Source: Pseudorasbora parva (taxonomy: Eukaryota > Chordata > Actinopteri > Cypriniformes > Gobionidae). From it: 64,000 nucleotides of DNA. Positions 51,010-61,900 of this stretch are shown here, piece by piece. A program made the translations under genes and the position numbers. The DNA lies in assembly GCF_024679245.1 (NCBI RefSeq), contig NC_090191.1, positions 37,381,138 through 37,445,137 of the forward strand. Reading direction: 5' to 3'. Every line of letters begins with the position of its first letter. The stretch's first letter is position 1. The notes beneath the pieces were generated by a model. That model did not search any database. It was not told the origin of the DNA and worked only from the letters and a program-made list of their open reading frames with translations.

Positions 51010-51078
51010 GTGTGCAATTGAAAACCCTGGACTCTCTGATTCAGTCAGCTGCTCTTCCCACTGAGCTGCGTCTATTGG
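51010..51078 (-). repeat. tRNA-like fragment (tRNA pseudogene or SINE head)
   Basis: The minus strand reads gcagctcagtgggaagagca, very close to a tRNA D-arm / box A, followed by gctgactgaatcagagag, resembling an anticodon region, and then gtccagggttttc where the T-arm would be. The acceptor stem does not pair and box B is degenerate. It is therefore a pseudogene or the tRNA-derived head of a SINE, not a working tRNA. Confidence 0.5.
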
Positions 51079-51812
51079 TTTAAGCTACTGCTTTCGATTC
51101 CAAGGAAACCTTGATGTGTGAAACTTGATTTTCAACTCAGAAATAGCTTTAACATGGATATGTCATATATCTGGCAATTCTACCTACTCTCATCCATTCT
51201 CTTCCAGCTTTTCCAAGCAGTGAGTGAATAAATATGCTTATTCAGTCAGGGCGTTTTGGCCTTTAGCCTCGCAAGTATAATTGAGTAGCATATTTTTTCA
51301 GCGTTTTTTTTTTTTGTGTGTGTGTGCTGTGAACACACAATATCTTGCATTTTTAATGTATTAAAATAAAGCTTAATATGGTAAGGTATGGAAAGGTGGG
51401 ATGAAGAGGAAGTGGATTGAGGTTGTGAACTCCAAAGGTCACAGGGTGCCGTGAAGAGGTCACATCACTCTGGAGGTGTAGGAAAGGCTCTCGTTATGTA
51501 GTTTCACTTCCGTGACCCCAATTATGAGCTTGACAAAAAGGCCTTTGATATCTCACTGAAATCAGAGCGATGACTGAGAATCGTGAGACAGCGCTTTTTC
51601 AGTTTTACATTTTTCTCCCTTTTTTGGCAGCTCGTCAGCATTTTTGCTTCGCAATAGATGGGGGGTGGAGGGTGGAAATGGGTGAGAGAAATGATAATGG
51701 TGGAGAAGTAGAATAATTGTGAAAATGATTAGATTAAGTGAGCAAATGAGCTCTCCAGTTGGAACGGAAACCAAAGAATTGAGGTCAGCATTCCTGACAA
51801 TTATCATAAGAG

Positions 51813-51836
51813 CAGAGAGAGAGAGAGAGAGAGAGA
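51813..51836. repeat. (AG)n microsatellite
   Basis: About 11 AG units in a purine-rich stretch. Small and non-coding. Confidence 0.9.
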
Positions 51837-52195
51837 AAGTGAATGTGAGAGAGGAGGAGAGGAAAAATCCAAACAAGCAATCGAGGTATGCAGGGGGAAC
51901 AAAGATGGAAATGCTAAGACGGATAAGGGAAGTAGAACGAACAGGAAAGTGTGGCACTTAGAAGCATTCCAGCTTTGTGCTTTTAGATGTTTTGTTCTGG
52001 TGGCAGTAACTTGAGCAGATTTGTAAACTGTGCAGTGCGCTCAAGCAACGGGCTCAGTGTGCGTCCCCCATCCGCTCGGCTTTATCAAGTCCATATCATT
52101 GCCTGTAGCTGAAGGAATTTTGAGGAAAGTGAGGTCTTGGAACAAGGGGGAAAGCAGAGAAGCAGAGCCCCAAGTGCTGGATTCCTGAACCCCGA

Positions 52196-52234
52196 ACACA
52201 CACACACACACATACACACACACACACACACACA
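52196..52234. repeat. (CA)n microsatellite
   Basis: CA units with one interruption (cata). Gives Thr-His frames that are artefacts. Confidence 0.95.
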
Positions 52235-53375
52235 AGCGTTCCCTTGCCATAAGCCACTCAGACAGGGATCTGGTTTCATGGTAAATTTTATTACACATGG
52301 ATGTAAGGGGCTCCTACAATTAGGGAGGGCTTCTTAACAGGGTCTCGCTTATCCGTCTGCTTGTTAGCCTGCTAGCTTGAATATTTTGTTCTCCAGTTTT
52401 ATATTCTTTCCCAACCTCCCCTTTCTCCCCGTGCCCAGCCTCTTCCATTCCATTTCAAGCTCTCTAACTCGATCCCAATTTCTCCACTAACATCTCTCCT
52501 CTCTTTCAGCTTCCAGCACCGGCCACCTTTTCTTTCTTCTTTGCTTTATGGCTCACATATGAGCTGTTAAGTTAGGAGTGTGCCTCCCTGTTCTGAAGCC
52601 ATCTGCGATCAGCTCTTCAGAACCCCTCTGGCCCTTTGAGGAGATCCGGTTTCCAGGAACGCTCACCCTCACCTCCCTCTTTCTTCACGTACATACACAA
52701 ACACCTCCCTGTGGACCCCCTCGACATCTCTGAGATTCCTCCCTCCTTGCCTTCCATTGTCCGTGTTTTTGAAGCAACGTCTGCGGATTGTGTGAAGATT
52801 GGATGTTCTGCCAAAGTAAATCCAGGAGGTTTAGTGGTTCCTACTAATGTAGGGTACATGATGTCATTGGCTAGATCATGGACAAGGGTCGAAGGGCACA
52901 CATGGACATTTGTAGCAATTTGTCTCTTCTCTCTAGTTCTCCCCTCCGGAGTGAGTTTATCTCCTGGCGGAGGGCCTCTTCCTCTTGGAGAGTGGCAACT
53001 GTATAACACCCCTCACCTGTTTTCAAAACAAAGATATGAGCTTGAACGTTTTTGAAAATCATCTCTGTGTTTTCATTCTTAGTAAATTAGAGGGGGTCAG
53101 CCTGAGGGGGAGGTGGAGGGTACTCGGTGTAGTGATGTTTAAGTGACTCTGGCATGTTTTAGGAAAATTATGGCAGATTTGCAGTATTGCCTCATATATC
53201 ATTTTATTAACCCTGGAAAGGTTCCTCAGTTTGACTGAATGAAAAATGATACACTTTTTTTGTTACACAGAACCAAAAAGTAGATGTTTTGAAGGCTTTG
53301 AAGATGAACTGCTTTCAAGCTTAAAACAGCTTAAAAAGACATTATATTACAAGTAACTTTATATGAGAAAAAGCC

Positions 53376-53603
53376 TTAAAGGCATAGTTGGCCAAAAAAT
53401 GTCTCAAGTTGTTCCGAACTTTCTTTCTTCTATGTAACACAAATGAAAGGAAAAAATCCATGTTGTTTTGGACCCCATTGACTTTGTGTATAGACAGACA
53501 TTCATCAAAATATCATCTTTTGCTTTCTGCAAAAGAAAGAAAGTCACACAGGTTTAGAATGCCATTTGGTTGAGTAAATGTTTTAGGTGAACTGTTCCTT
53601 TAC
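53376..53603. repeat. Dispersed cyprinid repeat, family A copy
   Basis: The left end is ttaaaggcatagttggccaa. The right end is aggtgaactgttccttta. The interior includes ttttggaccccattgacttt, gaaagaaagtcacacaggtt and ggttgagtaaatg in the family order. The right TTAA has decayed to TTTA. It shares phrases with 26609-26774. Confidence 0.7.
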
Positions 53604-54629
53604 ACTTGAGGCACAATGTCAGAAACAAGATTGCACCCCAGTGCACATATACACACACTTGTTCGATTGTACAGACCTATGAGCAAAGATTTCCCCAGTG
53701 CAGTTCAATAAACATTTTATGAGTCCCTGCGCCCCACTAAACTCGGTCGGTATCGAAAACCACTTCACTCGTGAGCCGGCAAATAAGCAAATACCTCCTC
53801 CCCCTTTCTCTAGTTCTCTCTTTTGCTTTGCAAATGAGTTTCTCTCTCTCCAGTGGCCAGAGTTATCTGTAGGTGCTCTGTGGCTCCAAACCCTGAAATC
53901 CTACAGCTTTAAGGCAAAATGTTTGTTTTTTATGTTTATTTTTTTTTAAGTACACGTTTCTTTTTTCAGATTTTTCGGGAGAGGAAGTGAACGATGCATG
54001 TTCATGCGGAGATCGCTGTGTACGCCTAATGTTAGTGGAGTTGGCTGAATCATTTTTCTTGATAACTTCTTTGCTTGTATGTAGGTCTGTACCAGGATTT
54101 ACATGCTACAAGCCACAGAGCTTAAGCCTGACTTTCCGAACCCTCACCCCGAATCCTTCGCACTAACCCGCTGAGCATGTGGAACAAATTGTCTCAAATG
54201 GGGTATTTTCCTCCTCGTGAGGTAGTGACAGTTGATCTAAAATGTTGCGTTTTTTTCCAGGGGCTATAATGGCTTCCCCTCTCAGCGTCTCGGCCTCCGG
54301 CCTTCTCCTCCATGTAGACTGCCGCCTTCTGTGAAAAACTGAGAGGTTGTTGAGTACAGAGTGTCTAAGAGCTGCTCAGAGGTTGTTTGTTCAACATTTG
54401 TATTTAACCTCTGACTAAGTGGCTTGTTAACAGGTATAGAACGAGTCGTGCCTACACAAGAAACCGAGGCAACCAGAGGCATCGTGCCTTGTGGGTATAA
54501 TGTTGATGTCTGTTTTCTGTGCATTTTCAGACCTTTACGAGCACAGGAGAAGGTATTTTAAAGAATGTGTCAATTGTTTTTATCTATTTAATTAGTCAAA
54601 TGGTGCCTAAGATAACATTGGACCCCTTA

Positions 54630-54690
54630 TAACTATATCTTTATCATTATCTTTATAGTTATCATCCTTGGTGTGAATGAGACTTTAATT
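54630..54690. repeat. 'ctatatctttat...ttggtgtgaatg' repeat, copy 1
   Basis: It shares actatatctttat, tttatagttat and ttggtgtgaatg with a copy at 55483-55535, in the same orientation. The motif set is familiar from cyprinid inverted-repeat elements. It lies next to a family A fragment. Confidence 0.55.
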
Positions 54691-54711
54691 GCATGGACAA
54701 AAAAAACAAGA

Positions 54712-54829
54712 ATAATTTTCTTTCTTCCACATAAGCATCTTTTTGTTCCACAGTCATGAGTTCGGAATGACATGAGGGTGAATAAGTGACACATTTTTGG
54801 GGGGTTACTGTCTTAAACTATCCCTTTAA
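54712..54829. repeat. Dispersed cyprinid repeat, family A fragment
   Basis: ggaatgacatgagggtgaat and the terminal actatccctttaa with TTAA at 54826-54829 identify the right-hand half of a family A copy. The left half is missing. Confidence 0.7.
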
Positions 54830-55482
54830 GACAGTAAATTTCACCCTGGCCATTTGCATTGTCATCATTCTGACCCAGACGTTCACACACGGTGGTCGTT
54901 TAACGTTATGTTTATTACTGTAGAGGAAGAGGAGGATGGGAGAGAGAAATTGGGGGTGTGGGAGGTGGAGGGAAGAGGGTGAGAAAACCAAACAGAAGGA
55001 GCCCAACCATCACATTCTGGTCAGGGAGCAGCCGGGAAACAAGCCGAAGAATCTGGTGGGGCAGGGTGTGGGTCCACTCGCATTCGAAAGTAATGTCTTA
55101 TTGATACATTTCATCACTCATTCCCGTTGCCGTGTGGTGGTTGAGTCACTTGTGATGGTCGGCTTGCCAAATGTAATCACTTGCGCTTTTGCTTATTCCC
55201 GCCATGTATTTATCTAAGGAAAACTGTGGATGCTGCCCGATAAGAGTTCACTACATTAACCCCAACTCAATTTCAGGTCAAAAATGAAATTGTTTTATAT
55301 TAATTTATATAACCTCATTCTGTTCCAAATGTTTATGTAAAACATCAGTGAAATATTGTTAACTTCACAAAAAAAAGGCACCATACACGTAGTTTAAAAG
55401 TAATCCAGACAACTTCCAAGGGTTTGGAAGCTTTTCTTTGTGCCGTTATCGCTATATAATATATAATATTGAGAGAGATTTT

Positions 55483-55535
55483 TAGAACTATATCTTTATA
55501 GTTATAGTCTTTGGTGTGAATGGCCCTTAACACTC
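55483..55535. repeat. 'ctatatctttat...ttggtgtgaatg' repeat, copy 2
   Basis: gaactatatctttatagtta and tctttggtgtgaatggccct parallel copy 1 about 850 bases upstream. Either two insertions of one family or the two ends of a decayed element. Confidence 0.55.
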
Positions 55536-56366
55536 TGAATTTGAATATACGGAAGTAGGAATGAAATTTCAAAGCAGAGGGTAAATAATTGCAGAGATGA
55601 AATTATTGTTGAACTTTTTAATTGGTAAATTGTAGAGTAAGAGAAAAGAAAAAGAGAGAAATACGAACTTTTCTGCGGGTATCTGTTAATGTTGCATGCA
55701 GAATCCAAACTCATGCGGCCCACGTGAGTTCCACAGCTCAATGTGTCAGAGCCTGTACGCACAGCCTCATCTCCAACAAATTAGTGCATTTCTAATCTAA
55801 GAGCTGAGCAGACACGGAAACCTCGGGGCGCTTGTTAAAACTGTACTTGGGTTTGAGGCTTTGAGCATGTGGAGGCTTGAATCTGTCCTGTATCAAGCAG
55901 GGAGGTGAGTATGCGTATGTGTTTATATTTGAGAGAAGCTGGTGTTTTGTTCTCTATTCTCTACATCTCGGCTCTTCTCTCACTGTCTCTGTTATTGCTT
56001 TTTCACACCCTTCTCCTCTGGGTTTAAAAGATCTCCGTCGCTGGCTTTTTCCCTCCTCGCTCAAATCCATTCCAGCTGAAACTCGCGTGAATACTCTGTG
56101 ATCCCTCTCTCGCTGTAGGGCTCGAAGTAATACTCTGTCTATCAAAAGAAATATCAGAATCACTTCTTATAATGCTTGTAATTGAATTCATACAGATAAA
56201 ATTTCCACTCTTAACAGCATGAGCTGAGATGGAGATTTGATAACTCAAGCCCCAAGACTACCAGGCTTAGAGTCCGAGCAGGCTAATTTCAGAATGATAG
56301 GGAAAACGTATGTGTCTGTACGTGTGTGTTTTGGCAGTAGTTAACAATGAGCCGTATCTTTTACAG

Positions 56367-56465
56367 ACGCAGAACCGCATGAAGTTAATGGCTGATAACT
56401 ACGAGGATGACCACCTCAAGGCCTCCAATTCTGACCAGACCAATCATAAACCCTCTCCAGATCAG
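56367..56465 (+). CDS. erc1: erc1 internal exon B (junction before alternative C-termini)
   Basis: This is a 33-codon exon, phase 0 at both ends, between acceptor tcttttacag and donor cag|gtgagc. It begins TQNRMKLMADNYEDDHLKAS, continues with an Asn/Asp/Ser/Gln-rich stretch and ends NHKPSPDQ. TQNRMKLMADNY directly continues exon A's ...HQLKQQ, as in all vertebrate ERCs. NYEDDH followed by NQTNHKPSPDQ-like sequence is typical of ERC1. ERC2 has a histidine-rich run at this point, which is absent here. In the family this exon is the branch point: it can join to the short GIWA tail (exon C) or to the longer tail of ERC1a. Intron retention at its donor would add VSQSERSFY and then a stop. Confidence 0.95.
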
Positions 56466-58139
56466 GTGAGCCAATCGGAGCGTTCATTTTATTGAGTGCA
56501 CCTTAGAGAACCACGTTCTTTTCTTTTCCTTTGCTACCTTAATTGGGTTAACTAATGTAAGTGTCACTTTTAGTATTGATCATACTTGGGGTTAGTGATT
56601 ATATATGTTTAAAATGTATATATATATATATATACATATATTATTCTCTATCTTTATTATGTGTGTTAATTAAAGAGTAGTAGTTTTAAAGTGTTGGTAA
56701 TTAAAATGTCTTGAAAAGACTCTCTCTCGTTCTCTCTCTCTCTCCTTCACTGATATCTGATTTCCCCCTAAAGGCCTTATCCTGATTTATAAAAAGGCAA
56801 TTATAACCAAATAAAAACAACAGGAAATTACATATTTCATATTTAATAAGGCCCAGCACCCTCAGCTCCAATTTGTGTATTATTTCATGTTGGGTCACCA
56901 TAAAAAGCTCACGTTTTCTCATTCATGAATGTGCGTGCGCACACACATCCCCAATTGTTTTTCTTGGAATAGTTCAGGCACACAGGATGATTCTGGAAGA
57001 TTTAACTGGCTTTGTTCTTTGTTGCTTTAAAACGTTGAATTCCTTTGCCTTAAGCCTCTCTCCTCTGGATGGCTGTCCAATAGGAATTAGTTCATAAGGG
57101 GAGAAAGAGGAAAGAATTGACATGATAAAGGATGAATAGAGAGTGAAATTCAAAGAGAAAAGGACAGCCTGTTGCATTCTTCAGTCCCAGCTCTCCCAGG
57201 AAGCGCAAATCCTACTGGTTGTTATGACACGACTTGATGCGCTAAACGCAGTGTGTCATACCTGTCCATGGACTCCTGGAGTAATCTAGTTCAAGTGCTA
57301 CATCCTAATTCACATGCTGAAAGAAACCCATCAATCAACAACACTCCGCCCAGGCCTCAACACATCACAACACAACCCGGTATTCCTAACCGCGTGTGTG
57401 TGTGTGTGTGTACTGCTGGAGCCATTTGGAACTCCGTCTACACACATATACACACTCAATCTCCCACGCACACACAGAAATCTGCTATAAAGCTATCCCA
57501 GGGTCTCTCCCCCATTACAAACTTTTTTCATTGTCTTTCCCAATTGCCAAGAAAACACTTAGCTCACATTTTCCTGTGATCTTCATTTTTCACTTACATA
57601 TTTCCAACTCAAATAAGAACACCCTCGCACATCAACACCTGAGCCCATTCCAAACCTCCCCGATCGCACTGTTATCACCTTAACATGCCGACTGCAGAGC
57701 TGAGACCGACAGGGACCTCAGACAGCATTCATTGCAGGTATTTTCCACAGCCATCCAGGACAGATGAGGTAGAGGCCATGTGCGTTACTCATTTCAAGCT
57801 CGTACTGCTATGGTTTCAATTCCTGTTGTAGCATAGCCTCCCTATTTTGGGACGAAACCAGTTGCATTTAATGCTCTGTTTCACTTCGGTTCAATGGCTA
57901 ACTAATCACCCTTAACCCTCTGTCGAGAGATGCAGAAATTAATGGAAAAGTGGTTTCTCAATCTTATAGATGACATTCATTCAGCTTTTTTTTTCTGACT
58001 CAATGCTGATCCTCGCTGAGTGTTTAACAAAGGGCATGCATTTTCAGTGCAATAAATGACCTGCTCTCACCCACTAATAACTTCTTTCTTTAATCCCATG
58101 CTGCCTTGGATTAAACCTGCGCTCATTTTCCACCAATAG
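56466..58139 (+). other. erc1: erc1 intron between exons B and C (1.67 kb)
   Basis: It runs from gtgagc to caatag. It contains a TA repeat (about 56616-56634), a short GT tract (57393-57411) and CA-rich sequence near 57440. I see no further coding segment. In transcripts using the long C-terminus this intron and exon C would be removed together. Confidence 0.85.
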
Positions 58140-58166
58140 GACGATGAGGAGGGCATTTGGGCATAG
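58140..58166 (+). CDS. erc1: erc1 alternative last coding exon (ERC1b-type GIWA tail)
   Basis: The acceptor ttttccaccaatag is followed by eight codons, DDEEGIWA, and TAG at 58164-58166. The frame is phase 0 and joins directly to ...PSPDQ of exon B. The C-terminal Ile-Trp-Ala is the known PDZ ligand by which CAST/ERC2 and the brain ERC1b isoform bind the RIM PDZ domain at the active zone. The exon is far too short for ORF finding and is recognised only from the gene model. It lies 1,674 bp after exon B. The sequence after the stop is a candidate 3' UTR. The acidic DDEEG plus GIWA is identical to the family tail as I know it, so the call is strong despite the small size. Confidence 0.93.
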   Translation, partial: DDEEGIWA

Positions 58167-58389
58167 CCAATCATGTGCCCTCTCCCAGCCATTTTGTTCA
58201 GAAGGGTGAGAAATGTATAAATGGGGATTGATGCTCTTCTTCTGTATTTGATCGTGTGTCAGCTGTCTTTGAGTGTGCTTTATTTCTTCACTTTCCAGTT
58301 CATCCCTTCATTTCTTATTTCTGTATTTCATTGTTCTTATGTTTTGTGATTTTCTTTCATTGTCCGTTTTTTTATGTATGTATATTGAT

Positions 58390-58408
58390 GGGGGGGGGGG
58401 GGGGGGGG
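58390..58408 (+). repeat. G19 homopolymer
   Basis: Nineteen consecutive G on the + strand, 224 bases after the erc1 short-isoform stop. If transcribed as 3' UTR it would be a G-quadruplex-capable tract. The length is liable to sequencing and assembly error. Confidence 0.9.
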
Positions 58409-58902
58409 TTATCTAAAAAATGTTCAAATATGACTTGCAGAAATCATACACAGAAAGAACAGGTTATTGTTTTTCTCCACACAGATTTCAGTCTGTCTTT
58501 TTCAACTTGTTGGTCACAGTCTAAAAACTGGTCACAGGTCTATTCTGATTTGGTTCCGGGCTTTATTTATTTTTATTGATTATTAAATTAATTATTTAAT
58601 ATTAATTATTACAAATTTGTATTGATGTTCAGGACCAAATCAGAACAAACCTGTGTATTGTTTTTACAAAATGTACATGTTTGTCGTATCTACGTATTGC
58701 ATATAAATATTTTTTTTTAAATGTCAGGTCAATGCAGTTAATGGTGATATAAAAACATCTAAATGTTCGACTTTTAAGCACGCTTTAACTTTTGAATAAT
58801 CAACAGTTTTGTTCCTATGATGGCTCTCTGCTTCTAATATAAAAGCTGGGTCCTGAAACAAAACCAGCTAAGAACGACTGCTTTTCATAGTACCTTTTTA
58901 TG

Positions 58903-58908
58903 AATAAA
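58903..58908 (+). promoter_or_regulatory. candidate polyadenylation signal (AATAAA)
   Basis: This is the first canonical AATAAA after the GIWA stop codon. A tctgtgcagctt stretch follows within 20 bases. It is one of several possible signals. A weaker ATTAAA lies 320 bases upstream. Confidence 0.35.
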
Positions 58909-58925
58909 TCTGTGCAGCTTAACCA

Positions 58926-61900
58926 GTTACATTTATTTTCGATATATAACTTGAGCAGCTATTGAATTGGCATATCCTTTTCCGTCCCTTGTCAAACAAT
59001 CTGTATCATCTATTCAGGAGTTCTGTCACGCAGACAGTTGAATTCTTCCCTCCACCTTTATTATTTTACACACACAGCCAAGAAACAAATCGACCCGTCT
59101 GCCTTTTGACTGCTGTGGTCTTTTCCTGTCTTTTCCCTCCAAAAAAACAACAACATTCTCATATTTGCCTCCACACTGACAGTTTTGATGGATGGTTTTG
59201 AGGAAACAGATAGAGCGTAGAATACATATGAGCTGCACATGTTCAATCCATAGGACACATGCGCAGCCGTTCACGTTCTCCCTTCAGAGCCGTTGCCCAG
59301 TGCCCATGGTGATGCTAAATGCCATGTGGCGTTTTGACTACAATTAATTTGCAGGTCCCTCCCTGTCGAAGCAGCCCACAGATAACACGTGTCCATTGCA
59401 TGAACAGTCGCACGCGTAAAAGCGCATATACTGCGAGTGCAATTAGGCGTAGCGGAGCGCTGGAGAACAGAGTGGAATTGTGTGAGCTGTGAGCCGAGTG
59501 TCTCCGCAGTGTGAAGGGAGGTTTTTAATCCGAACAGCTGCCCACATACACTGTGTCCTATTTCAGGCAACTAATGGGCCCCTTTCGCTAATGTTTTTGC
59601 TTCGTTCACAGTTCTTAATATATGAATCCCTTAAGCAGTTCGCCCCAAAACATTTTGAGGAAGAATTCCGACCATCCACTACACCCACTGTGCCAAACCG
59701 TACATGTAACCGTAACATTAAAGTCGCTCTTTATGTATCATATGACCATGTAAAACTTGTAATGGCATTTAGCTGTGCAGATCAAGACCCCCAGGCCCCT
59801 GAATGTATTAAGGCTTACATAAAGGGCAGCCGTGTTCTCCGAACAGTGTTCTCGGGGCAAGGTAGAGGGGAACTGCAGTCGTACGTACAAGCGCATGATT
59901 AGAGGGTAATAATCTCAACATGACTCTGATCTCCTTCATGTTGAATTGTGGGTGGTCGAGGCCTATTTAATTGCTCGGCGTTTGGCACGATAACCCACCA
60001 CAACCCTGAAATCGCTGTCGACTATGATAAAATGCAGTCTTAAACTGTGTGTGGTGCATCGCTAGGTGTATTTACAGATGCTCTCTGGCCCTTGACTCTG
60101 TTTTGTGTTGTTCTTTAGGGATCACATTTTCTCCTGCGGCCTCCTCTTTTTCTTGATAATTGATGCATGTCTGCTTTTGTTGTCCTCTTCCATCATTCCA
60201 GTGTCATTGTGTGATGCTGCGTGTGGTTTTTAAGAGCTCTAGAGTTCTGGAAATGAACCCCCGAGAGTGAGGGAGCTTGAAACTTTCAGAACTCAGAATA
60301 TTTGTAAGCTCTGCTTTCAGGTAAATGTCAAGGTGGACTGAGCTTTAAATGTCAGGACTGACAGACCATCAAAGAGTAACTTATCTTCTTATCTGTTTGT
60401 CTGTTTGAATTGCTTTTGAAAAAGTTTGTTTCTCAGTTTTAGCCTAGACATCAGCAGGAAGTGGGGAAAGCGTGATGTGCACCATAAACTTGACTGTATC
60501 ATTTGATTTTCTGTGCAACTGGAAAGCCCAGGCCCTGTTGGGAGACGTCCTTGTAAGCGAGAAAGTTGTCAAAAAGTTGTTTCCATCCTGTCAAAACGGG
60601 TCAGTTCACCACTTTTTTTTTTCTGGGGTACATCTGCCTATCCTTTTTCTTTTGTCACAAAGGTTGTTTTAAAAGTGACTCACGAAAGACATGATGCCAG
60701 AGAGGCTGTTAGCTTGCGGAGCAGAAAAGTAATGAAGACACCATTGTTGTGTCACCTCTATTTGACGACCTTAGACATTACTAAACGGTTGGACGGCGCA
60801 ATTCCATGGAAAACTGTGAAATAGGCTTTGGCAATCACTCGCATATTCCAGGGGTCAGTGGGTACCAGTCCCGCTGGAGCAACTAAGGTGTAACCTCTTC
60901 TGAACCCGTCCCATGAGTGCAACCACCCACCATTTGCCCACATTATTAAAATGGTCCCACCCCTCGATGGGAGAACAGAGACCTCGTTGCTGACTTGAAT
61001 TTTTTTCTTTCAGCTCAAAAATGGCTCAGTGGTCAGAGGAGGAAAATTTCAACAGCTCTGTTTTAGTCATTAATATGAACCCAAAATGCATGTTTGCATT
61101 CTTATTTGCCTTTTGTACTTGCATTGTTTATTCCAACTTGACTTTTTTCTTTTTGTCAGTTCCAACTGACTCCAGTCCAAATATTTATAATTAGATTAAA
61201 ATGGGAAACATGTGGCGGCGAGGGAAGTTGCAGGGGGTCGTTGTTGAAACCTTCCCACCTCCATATGATTTCAATATAAAACTGGCCTCTGGCTCCATGT
61301 GCCTGGTGCAGACAGGAGGGTAGACAGTGGTGGGGCCCTCGCTCAGTCTGGGGGACTTCGCTTGGCAGAGCGCAAACTTGGGGTTTCTGCGGAGCCCCTG
61401 AACCATGCTGCCCTACTTCCTGTACCATGAAACTGAGATCTACATCCCTGGAACACAAGAGAGTCACTCTACCCCAAATGGCTCAATCAGTCACTCTTCG
61501 ATTGGAATCGCTTCTCCGTTTGTCAGAGTAAGAGCATGCCATAGGAAATGAGGAAATAGGGTGTCATTGGAAACATACCCTAGCTCCTTACAAGGGGTCA
61601 GAGGTCGTTTGACGGATGGTCGTTGCTCAGAGAGTCTCTGGAGAGGCCAGTAGAGTGAAATGACTCTTAGCCAATCAACCGTGCGACAGATTTCAACCAG
61701 TCGGTCCCAGCAGCACGTATGCGGCGGGTTTTATCTGACCCCGTAATCGGAGCCTTTCGCTCGGCTTGATGAGAGACCGATGACTGCCCTTGAAGACGAG
61801 ATGAATGGCTGTAGTTCTGCAGTGGCTACATTTAAATCTACCAATTGGATGGCAGCATCTAAGTGTTGAGGTGATGTAATGAAGGATGAGCTCACCTATA

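Larger units (their letters stand above)
39059..56366 (+). other. erc1: erc1 intron between exons A and B (17.3 kb)
   Basis: It is bounded by gtgaga...ttacag with both flanking exons in matching phase. It contains the hAT-type element at 49.87-50.76 kb, several dispersed repeats, CA tracts and a tRNA-like fragment. Open frames inside it have no recognisable domains. One minus-strand frame at 52.9-53.06 kb has coiled-coil character and is treated under findings. Confidence 0.85.
58167..58925 (+). other. erc1: candidate 3' UTR of short erc1 isoform
   Basis: This sequence follows the TAG of the GIWA exon. It contains a run of 19 G at 58390-58408, an ATTAAA at 58582-58587 in AT-rich sequence, and an AATAAA at 58903-58908 followed by T/G-rich sequence. 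The end is inferred from the last of these signals. There is no transcript evidence, and the real 3' end could be at either signal or further downstream. Confidence 0.45.
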
